A stretch of DNA of 64,000 bases from Chalara sp. BL73 (lineage: Eukaryota; Ascomycota; Leotiomycetes; Helotiales). The stretch spans positions 62,001 through 126,000 of the forward strand of contig CAKJVC010000163.1 of NCBI GenBank assembly GCA_918026815.1. Direction: 5' to 3'. The notes below the pieces were generated by a model that made no database searches, was not told where the DNA came from, and saw only the letters and a list, made by a program, of their open reading frames with translations. A program made the translations under genes and the position numbers. Numbering within the stretch: the stretch's first letter is position 1; every line of letters begins with the position of its first letter. Shown here piece after piece: positions 22,024 through 33,183 of the stretch.

Positions 22024-23403
22024 ATGGCACATCATACGCCCGAAGTAGCTAACAGCATCACAATGCACCCTCACCCTTTCCACCTTCATCCAAATCGCTC
22101 CGAGCATATGCGAACTCATACGCCAGTTCAGACTATCCAGTCCACCAGACCAGGCGCCAGCACTGGGGTTGAGCCGGTGACACCGACAGGTGAAGAGCAT
22201 GATCCTATTTCCCGACACACAACGAGTGGCATGACGGATATTGAGGGACAAAGACCACCGAGATATACAAGAGAGAATGATCCGTACCAGCTATCCTCGG
22301 CTTATAAAAATGAGGACGAGCTCAAACGGATTTGTGCAAACACATCGCGCAAGCGTGATGGCTTTGGCCCAATCACCCTCAACAAGGACGCACACAAAGC
22401 ACGCAAGATTCAGAAGTTCTATGAGACCCAAAACGAGAAAATTGATCGCATGCTGAAGCCTGTGGATCAGCACGTTGCAGAAGCCAAGGAAGAGACTGGC
22501 GCGGATCACTTGAAGCTTCAAATTGCCATCTATGGCTCTTTCGGGGCTAATATCTGCCTAGCGATCTTGCAACTTTATGGTGCCATCACCTCCGGCTCGC
22601 TGTCCCTTATCACCACTGCGGCAGATTCAATCTTTGATCCCATGTCAAATGTCACACTCATACTTTCCAATCGTGCAGTAAAGCGCGTGGATGCCAACCG
22701 TTTCCCGTCAGGCAAGGCTCGGCTTGAGACAGTAGGCAACATCGCGTTCTGCTTCTTAATGACAGCGCTCTCCATAGTTATTATTGCCTTTTCGGTCAAG
22801 GATCTCATTGACGGTCACTCAGACGGTGACACCAAGAAATTCAATCTTCCCTCTGTTCTAGCAGTCGTCGTCGCATTCGCCACCAAGTTTGCGCTGTTCC
22901 TCTACTGCTGGCCCCTCAAGGACAAATACTCACAAGTTGATATTCTGTGGCAAGATCATCGTAACGATCTTTTGGTCAATGGCTTTGGTATTATGACGTC
23001 CGTGGGTGGTTCGAAGCTTCTCTGGTGGATCGATCCCATGGGTGCCATTATGATCTCCTGCTTGATCTCCGGAGTCTGGCTGCACACGGCATTCAGCGAG
23101 TTCCTGTTACTTGTCGGCGTCACCGCTTCTGTTGAAGTTCAGCAACTAATCACATATGTATGCCTCACACACTCTCCAGCCATCGAGGGCATCGATACGG
23201 TCCGTGTTTATCACTCTGGCCCGCGATTGATTGCTGAGGTTGACGTTGTCATGAGTGCTGAGTCTTCACTTCGTTATACTCACGATGTGGCAGAGGAGCT
23301 CCAGATCAAATTAGAGAGCCTGCCGGATGTAGAGCGAGCGTATGTGCATGTGGACTACGAGACGACGCACAAGCCAGAACACGCTACTAAGAAGGATATC
23401 TAA
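22024..23403 (+). CDS. Cation diffusion facilitator (CDF), Mn-type, 459 aa
   Basis: A single exon, ATG 22024 to TAA. A His-rich disordered N-terminus (HPHPFHLHPNRSEH) precedes about six membrane helices from residue 165 and a C-terminal cytoplasmic ferredoxin-like domain (VRVYHSGPRLIAEVDVVM, ending with VERAYVHVDYE). The metal-site motifs are D201-S-I-F-D205 in helix 2 and D311-H-R-N-D315 in helix 5. This DxxxD/DxxxD pattern is typical of the Mn subgroup rather than the HxxxD of Zn-CDFs. Such carriers move divalent cations out of the cytosol, often into the vacuole or Golgi, by proton antiport. Family certain, Mn preference likely, location unknown. Confidence 0.9.
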   Translation: MAHHTPEVANSITMHPHPFHLHPNRSEHMRTHTPVQTIQSTRPGASTGVEPVTPTGEEHDPISRHTTSGMTDIEGQRPPRYTRENDPYQLSSAYKNEDELKRICANTSRKRDGFGPITLNKDAHKARKIQKFYETQNEKIDRMLKPVDQHVAEAKEETGADHLKLQIAIYGSFGANICLAILQLYGAITSGSLSLITTAADSIFDPMSNVTLILSNRAVKRVDANRFPSGKARLETVGNIAFCFLMTALSIVIIAFSVKDLIDGHSDGDTKKFNLPSVLAVVVAFATKFALFLYCWPLKDKYSQVDILWQDHRNDLLVNGFGIMTSVGGSKLLWWIDPMGAIMISCLISGVWLHTAFSEFLLLVGVTASVEVQQLITYVCLTHSPAIEGIDTVRVYHSGPRLIAEVDVVMSAESSLRYTHDVAEELQIKLESLPDVERAYVHVDYETTHKPEHATKKDI

Positions 23404-24108
23404 TCTCTCAATCTACATGACGCTCTTTAAAGGTATCGATGGCTTTAGTTCCATTTTTACGCAGCAAGTGCCTTGTTAAAATTCATGAACCCTGAGAGAC
23501 GACATTCGTGGTTATTTTAAATTGTACATATACACATGCCGTTCACATTCATGACATACTTCTATTTAAACACTAGGCATTTCCGCAAAATGAACTTATA
23601 CATACTCTCCTGTCAAGGAGCCATTTGCTTTGGTTAGCTCAGAATCCTCTTCTCTACAGGTCCAGTACGCAGCATCATACCATTATGTCATTGCTCAGGT
23701 GACGTTTTATGGAGTGCATTAGAGAACGCTCAATCCAGCGCCGAGAATCAGTCAGGCAGACCGCACATCACAGATGGTGATTGGCTTGGCATGGCAAGGA
23801 CAAAAGGGGGTTAAGCGAGCTACCAGTCTAGCTCTTCTCCAGTGTTCTTGAGACGCGCCGTACCATTCTCGACGCGACTCCCAACACGGCCGAGACGAAG
23901 GAGTGTAATTCAATTATCTGTAAAACTTTCTCAAGCTCAGGTCTTTCATACTGGATTTACTATAATGTGTCACGTGAACGTTCATTGAATCAAAGGAAAT
24001 AACCAATCAAGGCCATCCACGTTACTTAGACTTGACTCTTGATCTGATATTAGTTGATAGTCCCACTGCACACAGCATACTATTGTCTGATATACCAAGC
24101 TATTTCCC
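23404..24108. other. Intergenic between CDF and HET genes
   Basis: A 0.7-kb spacer in a head-to-tail gene pair. It holds the 3' end of the CDF gene and the promoter of the HET gene, including one TCACGTGA octamer. No other gene was seen. Confidence 0.4.
23970..23977. promoter_or_regulatory. TCACGTGA octamer upstream of the HET gene
   Basis: A perfect palindrome with the CACGTG core bound by fungal bHLH factors such as Cbf1-type proteins. It sits about 130 bp before the HET start codon. Use as a binding site is inferred from motif and position only. Confidence 0.3.
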
Positions 24109-26124
24109 ATGTCGATCTGTACAAACTGTCGACGGGCCGCCTTTTGGGGCTCATTATCCGATGAAGGACGCAAGTCCTCTAACTTGACTTTTGCCCGTCC
24201 TTCGAGGCTGGGCAAGAATTTGACAACTGAGCATTGTGCTGAATTCTCTAATCTTGTCGAATCATCCGAGAGCTGTCCCATCTGCAAGTTCCTGTCTACA
24301 AGGATCCCAGAATCCAAGTATGTCCACTATGCGCCGTGGTCGGTGAAGCTTGTTCATACAAGACTGAATCGATCGTTAACTACTTGTTTAATGATGGAGC
24401 TGTGGGAGCCGGGAACCGTTGAGAGTCCTGGATATCAGACGTTCGTCGGGTCAATGTTGGGTGTTTGCAACGAGAGCAGTGCTCTCGCTCAACGAGCAAT
24501 CTGGGGCAAGTCAGCACTACCTTTTACAGAAAGGGTTCCGGTGATTGAGAGCTGGCTGGAAGCGTGTATGACTGAGCACGATTCATGCAGATTGACGCGG
24601 ACGACGTATCCGGCTAGATTTCTCGACTTGGGTGAGCACCAGAATCTACCGTCAGCAGTCCGTCTTGTCTATTCAGAAGAGGTCCAGAAGACAGTCCATT
24701 ATATCAAATACGTTGCGCTAAGTCACTGCTGGAGTGCCACCATGACAGACCCTTATTGTACCAGCAAAGGCAACCTTGAAGCCAACATGAGAGATATTCC
24801 CCTACATCTGCTCTCGCGAACTTTTCAAGACGCTATTCAAGTAACTCGTGCTCTTGGTTTACGCTTTTTGTGGATTGACTCACTGTGTATTGTGCAAGAT
24901 GACAAGAATGATTGGACCATTGAAGCTGCCAAAATGGCTCAGGTATACCAAGGAAGCTACTTTACAATTGCGGCAACTTCCTCGACTAGCAGCGACGGGG
25001 GATTGTATCTTGACTCCCTAGCCCCATCCATCGCACTATCTCCTCATAAAAGCAGCATTGCGCATAACGACAGTGGGGAGAACAGTGCAGATACATGCTT
25101 TATACGATTCCCAGCAGCTTCAAGGAAAACAATATGGGATTCGAGACTCAGTTCTCGAGCCTGGGTTCTCCAAGAACAGGTTCTTTCCCCACGATTAATT
25201 CACTTCACAGAGCATCAGATGTTCTTCCAATGCTTTTCTGGCCTAGAATCCGAAGACGGAACAGTGAATGATGCTGGTTTGTCCAGTTTAAAAGGAACAG
25301 CTTTAACCCCGGAAGGCGAAATGGGTCTTGGCATGAGGGACTTTAGTACTCCAGCTCAAGCCATAAGTTCATGGTGGTCATGGGTAGAGGAATACTCCTA
25401 CAGAAGCTTGACCTTTCACTCGGATAGAATGGCTGCCGTAGCTGGGATAGTGATGTATTACCGGAGTGTAACGCTTGATGAGGCTATCCTTGGCCTATGG
25501 AAAGAGACCCTATGGTCTGACCTTGGATGGCAAGTCGATGACAGCTCTAATCAAGATGTCACGAGTCGCCTCCCAGCTAAGTAAGTGCTTTTTATAGTTA
25601 TACTTTCTGGCTAATGGTGCTACAGTATTCCAACCTGGTCTTGGTTGTCCGTCCGTCCAGGACTCAAAGTCAGGCGCGTCACAAATCTTGGACGCGTCAC
25701 GCGCGACAACCTTGAGAACATTTTGAAAGTGCTTGAATGGGATGTGCAATGGGAAGGGCCTGCCTTCACATCAAATCTCATCAGCTCAAAACTAGTCGTT
25801 TCGTGTTTACTGAAGCCACTAGGAGCGGTCTTACCACTTGCAAGAGGCAAGAACAGACGCATGATTGACTTTGAGGTTTCATGGGATGAATTTCTCAATG
25901 TTTCAATCTGGCTCGACAACCTACCTGGCGAGAAAGAGAACAACGACTTGACCTTACTTTGCTTATTTTCCGACGCCGTGTACGAATATTTTGTTCTTGC
26001 AAAGAAGGGAGAGGATAAAGCTGAGAATAGATATATGCGCTTGGGCTCAGGGCAGATTCATAGACCTAGAGGTCGTGCAGGTTTCTTTTATGATGCCGTG
26101 CCAACACAGATAATACTTGTATGA
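24109..26124 (+). CDS. HET-domain (heterokaryon incompatibility) protein, 656 aa
   Basis: Exons 24109-25580 and 25626-26124. The intron has GTAAGT, a GCTAATG branch site and a TACAG acceptor (45 bp), and the phase is kept. The N-terminus has a Cys pair pattern (CTNCRRAAF, later CPICKFL) common in fungal HET proteins. The HET domain starts at residue 201 with YVALSHCW, followed by LSRTFQDAIQVTRALGLRFLWIDSLCI and QVYQGSYFTIAAT, then SSRAWVLQEQVLSPR. The C-terminal half has the usual PTWSW motif. HET domains are TIR-like modules linked to cell death after fusion of unlike hyphae; this gene's partner is unknown. No NACHT or repeat domain is fused. The ATG at 24109 gives a family-like N-terminus. 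Confidence 0.92.
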
Positions 26125-26534
26125 ACATGCAGGAGAAAGAGGAGCTAAATACTCTGCATGTATTTCAAAGAATCATCATTAAAGAGTTGCGGAAAGAAAA
26201 TGGTACAGGCAGCAAGACGTCTCGAATGACAGAAAATAGCACTGGCTATAAATATGTGCCAAAGCATTCGATTTAGGCCAATACATAACAAACTTGTACC
26301 GTACCATGCATAAGGGTTCTGATTGCATGACCTGAGGTATCGAAGAACTAAGATCCTCAGGAGAGGCGCATGAAAGAAAGGCTACATTCAAGGTACAGCT
26401 TACTTTTCCGGCAAGGTATGCACTACAATATCGATGAGTATTTTTGACCACACAATATCCGGTGACTCATCAATCCGCAAGAAAGGCTTACGTAGAATTC
26501 TCCTCCCTCTCAAGCTTAATTTTCGAATTCACAT
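26125..26534. other. Intergenic after HET gene
   Basis: About 0.4 kb downstream of the HET gene with no supported feature. It leads into the decayed gene. Confidence 0.35.
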
Positions 26535-27497
26535 CATGACAAGACAAAAGCGGAAACTTCAGAGGCCAACGCGACAACATCTCAGGCAATTAGAAGAACG
26601 CCGGCTCAACCACCCGACGTCACCAAGAATTCCAGCACACAAGGAACACATAACACCACACAAAAAGGCAAGGAGAAGAAAATCAAGGAAGAAACGACCA
26701 CCACCCCTTCTGAAGCAGACCCCCCAAGTTCCCCATCAGGAGATACAAAAATCATCCTCCCAACAGCGGCATACCGTATCCCATCCCCTGGCCTCCGGAG
26801 ACGCCTCTTCACCACAGACATCTACAATACTCCAGGTATTCGTCACCTCCGAGCTGCAGACTCCAATGCAAGCTTTCTCCCAGAGACCGCAGAAGAATTC
26901 AAGTACTCGGTCGGCCATCTGCGCTACAAGAATCCATAGGTCCAGACCTGGGAAAGCAGGGTGCAGGCAGAAGAGATAGCGAAGAGAGGGGGACGGACAG
27001 GTATTCGAGATTGATGTGCGGAGGCTTGGGGGGGAAGAGGATGATTGCGAGGGCTTATGATGACGAGGGCGAGGAAGGGGAGTTTCTGGTAGGAAGTATG
27101 GTGCCTGCCGAGGCGATCATCCAAGGAAAAGCACGGCCGAACACGGCAAAGGAGGACGAGAAAGAGCTGCGAGGCATCTCTCGATGCAGATCACACACCC
27201 TCCACAAGCCCATCCGAACACCTCAGCTTAAAAGCATCGCACAAGCAAAACAAACGCAGCTCCACAGCGCGCACAGCCAAGCCTCCCCCGAAGAAGACCG
27301 CAAAAGGAAAAGAAGAGCCTTCCGATAGCGACGACGACGGCCATGTTCGTGTGCCCACCCGAATACCCCGTCTCAGAAGCAGCACCCGCGAAAAAGGCCA
27401 ACAAAACGCCACAGGACGCGTGATCAAGCATCCGCAACAAGCCACCCGCAGCAGAGCAGACGAGACACCCGGGGCGAGGGGACGCAGGGGCAAATAA
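26535..27497 (+). pseudogene. Decayed gene for a basic, disordered protein
   Basis: Three frame segments form one plausible protein. Frame A (26535-27014) includes TKIILPTAAYRIPSPGLRRR and EEFKYSVGHLRYKNP, hits TAG at 26937 and then continues in frame as VQTWESRVQAEEIAKRGGR. A second frame from about 27000 gives KRMIARAYDDEGEEGEFLVG. A third, from about 27201, gives KPPPKKTAKGKEEPSDSDDDG and ends GRRGK at 27497. No GT-AG introns explain the shifts. Frame A has no ATG before its upstream stop (26517). The stop stands where a Trp codon would fit (TGG to TAG, the kind of change RIP or simple decay produces). The Lys/Ser/Asp-rich tail looks nuclear. Family not recognised. Confidence 0.5.
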
Positions 27498-27581
27498 CCA
27501 CGACGGGGGAAAAACCACACAGTAGGGGAAAGAGGGACCGCTCGCCATGCGTTCCAGAGGCCAGGAAACTCTATCAGCGAA

Positions 27582-27596
27582 GGGGGGGGGGGGGGG
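27582..27596 (+). repeat. 15-base poly-G run
   Basis: An uninterrupted run of 15 G on the plus strand, in a GC-rich stretch downstream of the decayed gene. Its length in the assembly may be inaccurate because such homopolymers are hard to sequence. Confidence 0.9.
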
Positions 27597-28455
27597 AGGG
27601 ATCACGCGTTAGTCGCAAGCCAGCGACGGAAGAGGTATGTACGCCCCCACAAACCCCCAGCATGTTCTATTCGGGCACGAAGAAGAAAAAGATAGCTAAC
27701 CCGAGAAAGCGCGAACCCCTTTTTGAGATCCCGGCATCGGACATGCGGGTTTCAGCGATGAGATGCGCATCATCTGGCTCAGCGCACGGAAAGCACGACT
27801 TGATTGATTGCCGGCCGGCCGGCTAGCCGCAGCCAAAGCGTCCATCTCAGGCGTGGGGGAGGAATATATCTACAATATCACGATGCGCGTGTAGGGCGGC
27901 GGAAGCAGGTACTGCGATCGGAGCAGGTGTGCATAAATATAGAATTCTTACCCAAAAATGCCGGCTTTGAATTGAAGCATGCAAGCTACGAAATGGCAAT
28001 GTTGGTAAATGGAAAGAGGCTAGTTGAGACCGGGTTTTTGCCTGGGTCATGTGATTTATACATTTTCCGCTGGTCGTTAAGCGAAAAGAATTCAGGGGGC
28101 AGCCCTGGGCGCCGTCACGCAAGCCTTGGCACTATCGGCGTCCTAGGCGCAGCGCGTCGCCGTGCTCACACAGCCTGCTTCATTATCTGGCGCTTGGTGT
28201 TCAATGTGACACATTCTATCGACTCAATGCATGCAGCATCAGGTGAGGCTGAAGCAGAAGAAACCATGATACATCTGCATTGGGAAATCGATAACTCGAG
28301 GCTGCATGAGCCGCTAGCCACGATTTTTCCGGGCCGGGAACGCTGCTGTCTAAGCAACATACTATTATGTGTAACCTCAACTTTCCCCGCCGCATGTAAG
28401 TAAAGCTTTGGTTAATGTGTGCATTCATTGTAATATAGCGAGTTCAGGTCGACCA
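27597..28455. other. Intergenic, GC-rich at left
   Basis: About 0.86 kb. The open frame at 27804-28403 (plus) has no motif and starts at a non-ATG codon; it is not called. The right end is the 3' flank of the coiled-coil gene. Confidence 0.4.
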
Positions 28456-29897
28456 TCAGTCCCGATAAACCACCAACCTCGCCTTCTCCAGTGTAATCAA
28501 TTTCAAGGGATCCTCCTCCGTCCTCTTCACCAGCGCACCAAACAAACAAAATGCCACATTTCCAACAGGCGTATCTTTGGAATCAGCCTTTTCATCCGCT
28601 TCCTCATCCGCAAACTCGAGATGACCGGTTAAAGGTCCCTCAAACTTCTTCACTACACGGAACACATCTCGCGCACTCCTCATCAGGGCGCTCAAAGCCA
28701 ATGCATCCTCACACAACTTCAAGAGAAGTTCTTGACCCTTCTTACCAGCTGCAGCATCCTTGATCTCTAATGGCTTGAGGAATTCCCAGATGTACTGTGC
28801 AGTATCGGCTGCTATGTTTGAATCTGATATTTTGGTATCTCCTTTGACCAGCTCACCACATTTTATGGATGCACTTCGCCATTCTACGAAGTCTTTGATG
28901 TTTTCTGCATCAATGTTTAGCTTTGATACTATATATGCTCACTATGACAGGGGAGATACCTTTCTGCAGTTTCTTCCAAAAAAATCTTTCAAGATTCTCC
29001 AGATCTTTATCAAACTGACTCAATGTCCGATCATATCCAAAAAACGGGCGTGAGATAATCATTTCACATAATATGTAGAAGATTTCGCCTCGTACACGAT
29101 TTGCGAGATACTTCTTTTGGCGTTTGAATTGTTTCCAAGGATTGAAGAACTCATATTGCAATTGATTTGTCTGTAATAAAGGGGACACAAGTTTGTCTCC
29201 ATATGTTCCTCTGACAATCCGAATTATTTGGGATTGCAAGGAACTAAACTTTGCAATGACGGCGCTATCAATAACGTGGACTGTTGAAGGCTTAATCAGC
29301 ATACTTCGGAGGTTTGCGATTCTTTCATTGAGCTGGCGGAACTTCTGCTGCTCGCTATGAAGCTGGGTATTGAAATTCTGTTGTTGGATTTCGGCATTCC
29401 GTTTTAGTTGATCTATCTCGGATTTCTTTTCTCCAAGCTCTAGACTGAGTGAATCGATACGCTCTGTAAGCTCATTCATCCGAGAGATTGTTTCTGCGTG
29501 AGGATACGGTGGGGGTTGGTTATGGCTGCTAACTTGTCCTGTGACGCGATTCACCAAAGCCCCCATTATACCTGGTTTCTAAGCATATGTTATTTGGGCA
29601 GATTATGGAATATAGTTTTAGACTAACAGCTGGTTCTTCCACATTGCTACTTTCTGGAACGATAACGCGTTTCTGCAATTCCTCCTGCACAGCAACCCTT
29701 ATCTTGATTTCTATCTGATCTAAATGTTGCTGTAGTAAGATACGAATATCATTTCCATCTGCGCCTGCCTGATGCTCGTTTGAGTTGTGTTGTTGTTCGA
29801 GAAGGTACTCGGCCATTTGAACATCAGGCTGATCCATTGATCTAGTAGAATGGTCTGGAGGACTTCGATAATGAACAACAACAATCCGGCAGTTCAT
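28456..29897 (-). CDS. Coiled-coil protein of unknown function, 445 aa, three exons
   Basis: Minus-strand exons are 29628-29897, 28960-29578 and 28456-28904. Introns (49 and 55 bp) are GT-AG and the phases agree (1338 nt). The N-terminus is hydrophilic, with a helical stretch DIRILLQQHLDQIEIKIRVA. Residues about 110-170 have heptad character (RMNELTERIDSLSLELGEKK onward), a parallel coiled coil. The C-half is a mixed helical domain with RVRGEIFYILCEMIISRPFF and LENLERFFWKKLQKE, then LCEDALALSALMRSARDVFRV. There is no signal peptide or membrane helix. It could start at 29897 or a later in-frame ATG. It is divergent from the Hsp70-like gene, with 602 bp between start codons, so shared regulation is possible. 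I do not recognise the family. Confidence 0.75.
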
Positions 29898-30499
29898 AGA
29901 GAGTGATCTGTTCTGGCAGCCTTAAGGTGCTAGGAAGAGGCTGGAAAAGGTATGATTTGGGGGGTGCGGCTCACATTTAGCAAAGGCTCGCCAAGTGGCT
30001 ATCCGCAGCAAAAGCCTCAATGCAATTGTCTGAGACAGGCCCGACGCCACAGATGCGCCTAATCGAGCGACTAGATCTCATCTATTTCAAACTCGGCGGC
30101 TGAAATATGCAGGACTGGGCCCCCTGTTACATTTTTGATATGCCAAAAACGATGCCTCACTCGGTAACCATTTCCGGAACCAAGGGAGTGGTAGGCGAAC
30201 TAATGATATCTGAGCGTTAGCCTTGTCATATTGAACTTGCGACAGATATTTTAATGAAACTCTCATATTGGGAAAGCCTCACAAAAGCCTTGCGGTCCTT
30301 GAGGCTCTAATCCTCCCAGAATAGGATGTGATTTCAGCCGCGCGCACTGCTGGAGACTTAACAATTGTCTTGCTCCTCGCTTCAGATACTTTGTTCTTCT
30401 TCCATTCAAACTTCTTGATTAGATCGCGCCTTACCTTTTTTCTCAGATTAAAACTTCGCGCTCGCTATCTTAGTGTATCCACTCTATTTGTTGACCTTC
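29898..30499. promoter_or_regulatory. Divergent promoter region, coiled-coil gene / Hsp70-like gene
   Basis: 602 bp between two start codons on opposite strands. It must hold both 5' UTRs and promoters. No heat-shock element array (repeated nGAAn) was obvious by eye. Confidence 0.4.
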
Positions 30500-32720
30500 A
30501 TGTCGAACGACTTGGTAAAACAGTTGGAATTACTCATGAACAATGCCGAAAATGGCATTTCCTATGAATCAGAAGATCGCGTGGTGATAGCTCTTGATTT
30601 TGGAACCACTTTCTCTGGCATTGCATACGCGTTTAGCAATCCCGGAAAGAAGACTGAATTGTGGCCGATAGTAGATTGGCCGGGTAAGTTGTGTTATTTC
30701 GCATGTTTAAGTACTTGTATCTCCGATTCAGAGTTGGAAGCGCTGGCAAAAGTGGCTAATGGACACTGAACATGTGAGCTTGTGGACGGAACGGAAACGG
30801 CTCACCAGATTATCAAGTTTGACTAACTTCCACAGGTCTGGAGGGCCATAGACAGCCGAAAGTGCCAACGCTGATATCCTACGATTCTTATGATTCAACC
30901 AAGTTCAAATGGGGCGGACAGGTCGACTGGCGGAGTGACGCGGTTGCGGGTGTGAAGCTGCTTCTCGATCCTGATCAGCCGAAACCTATCTATATCCCAA
31001 GCGGCAATGCCAAAAATGAGCTTAAGAAGCTGCCCAAGGATCCAGTGGATGTAGCAGCAGATTTCATAGGCGCGATGTATAAACATGCACTAGGAAAGAT
31101 TGAATCTGCTGTCGATAAGGACTACTTCCATTTTTGCCAGAAGCAATTCGTCCTTAGTGTGCCTGCCGTGTGGTCGGACAAGGCCAAGGACAAGACTCTC
31201 CGAGTATGTTATGTAATGGCCTTCATAAGTGGTGTTTCGAGACTGACCGATGGTTCTATAGGCCGCGAAGAAAGCTGGAATTCATCCGGTAGTATTGATC
31301 AAAGAGCCAGAGGCAGCGGCGCTATATACGCTCTACGTTAATGAAAGAGCGCTTAGCGTGAGTTTGTAGAATAGGTAGTATCTTGGTAATTTGCTAAACT
31401 GATCAGGTCGGCGACGCCTTCGTGGTTTGTGATGCTGGTGGAGGCACAGTTGATCTCATTACCTACGAAGTGAGAAGCATGCAACCCGCGCTCGAATTAG
31501 CAGAGGTTGTGCCCGGCTCCGGTAAGCACTTGTGTCGGATATATCTCAATAAATTTAGCTGGGGCATTGACACAATTAGGTGGCATGGCTGGGTCCCTTG
31601 GCCTGAACAAACGATTCACAGAAGCAGTGCAGAATGTGGTCGGTGATGATCAGTGGATTGAATTGAAGAAAGGTGTCGGATACGCCAAAGCGATGACCGA
31701 ATTTGACAAGAATATCAAGACTGCTTTCAGAGGAGACGTCGAAGAGGACTTTTTCGTCTCTTTCCCTCAAGCAAAGCTGGAAGATAATCCAGACGAGAAC
31801 CTGACAGGCAATTGCTGGACAATGACTGGACAGGATGTGAAAGCAATTTTTGACCCTTTGATCAACGATATTCTTCGATTGATTGACGAGCAGGTGAAAA
31901 ATGCTCTAATAAAACGACAAGGCCGTGACCTAAAAGTAAACCTCCTTTCGAGGACTCGATGATAGGTTAGCTGACATGCGGTAGGGTATTTTCTTGGTGG
32001 GAGGATTTGGGTCGAGTCAATACTTGAAAAAGTGTATTGAGAAGTCATTTCCAGATATTCAGGTAATTCAACCGGATGATGCTTGGGCTGCAATTGTGAA
32101 GTAAGTAGATGAGATCTAGACTAGAGTGAAGACTTACACGCTTGCCAGGGGTGCAGTCTTGAGTCGGTTGCCAAACCAGGCAACAGTAACCTCAACTCAA
32201 GCAGTGCGGCATTATGGCGTATCAGCCTGGTCGGTGTTTGAGCATGCAAGAGACAAGGGTAAGAAGACCAAAGTATGGTCATCAGATGGCATCACACGTT
32301 GTAGGACGGTAGAGCTACCCCTCCCCTATGTTTCATGCTGATAGCTTACTTATCAAGAACACCTGGTACATCTATATGGGCGAGGAGCTCGATCGCGAGC
32401 AGACTATCAAATTCCCCTTCTTCCGAGACATAGATCTCAATTACACCTCCGCTGACCTGAAGTTCGTCGATGAGCTGATTTCCTCCGACAGCAAGCATCC
32501 TCCAACGCACCCTGGGGAAGACACAAAAGTCAATTGCAGTGTGACATCTGATCTCACTGGTGTAGATAAAAGTCATTTCAAGAAAAAGGAAGGGGTTGAT
32601 GGAAAGATGTATTATGAGATCAACTATAATCTAGCTATTAGTACAACAGCAGCTTCGATGAAATTCGCGCTAGAGATTGGAGGGAAGGAAGTTGGGAGTG
32701 TGCATGCCAGTTATGATTGA
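30500..32720 (+). CDS. Hsp70-like (HSPA12-type) actin-fold ATPase, 585 aa, eight exons
   Basis: Exons 30500-30683, 30836-31203, 31262-31357, 31407-31521, 31580-31935, 31985-32100, 32149-32308, 32358-32720. All are GT-AG and in phase (1758 nt). Phosphate-1 motif ALDFGTTFSGIAYAF (about residues 30-44), phosphate-2 motif VVCDAGGGTVDLITYEV (about 222-238) and adenosine motif GIFLVGGFGSSQYL (about 374-387) define the actin/Hsp70 ATPase fold. EPEAAALYTL is also typical. The C-terminus lacks the usual Hsp70 substrate-binding domain with its EEVD end, so this belongs to the divergent cytosolic Hsp70-like group that expands in filamentous fungi. Client and role are unknown. The 152-bp first intron is longer than the rest. 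Confidence 0.88.
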
Positions 32721-33183
32721 GACAGTGAAACTGGAGTATCTGATAACGAGAACGGAATGTTTGGTACCAAGACTTTCAATTCAATCGGCGATCTGCTGTT
32801 TCAAGATTTCTTTTGTGGAGAAAGACATGACTATTGTTACTTAGAAGGCAAGAGTATGCGTATAATTACATCCATCGCCGAAAAAGATGTCAAGGTAGAT
32901 TGCTCCTCAATTGGTGAAACAGAACAGTCCACAAGCAAGCATGAACATAATCTCTAGGACTGACGGAGCCCTGGACAGGTCAACTACCTCAGCGGGTAGT
33001 GATAGGTTTTTATTGATATTAATCTCCTATGTTAGTGACTTTTGCGTTGCCGTAGAATGCACGCTGACTTTTCTTCCTTGCCTTGAGGAAAACCTGGCTG
33101 TGTCCATATTAAAATCCATAAAACGCCATATATGTGACTGTTGTATCCCTACCGGATCCAAAGCAGGTCTAAATACCCTCAGC
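32721..33183. other. Intergenic between convergent genes
   Basis: 0.46 kb between the 3' ends of the Hsp70-like gene and POB3. It holds both terminator regions; nothing else was seen. Confidence 0.4.

Noticed and set aside
27804..28403. 199-codon plus-strand frame
   Set aside because: It begins at a non-ATG codon, has no recognisable motif, and lies in GC-rich spacer where long random frames are common.
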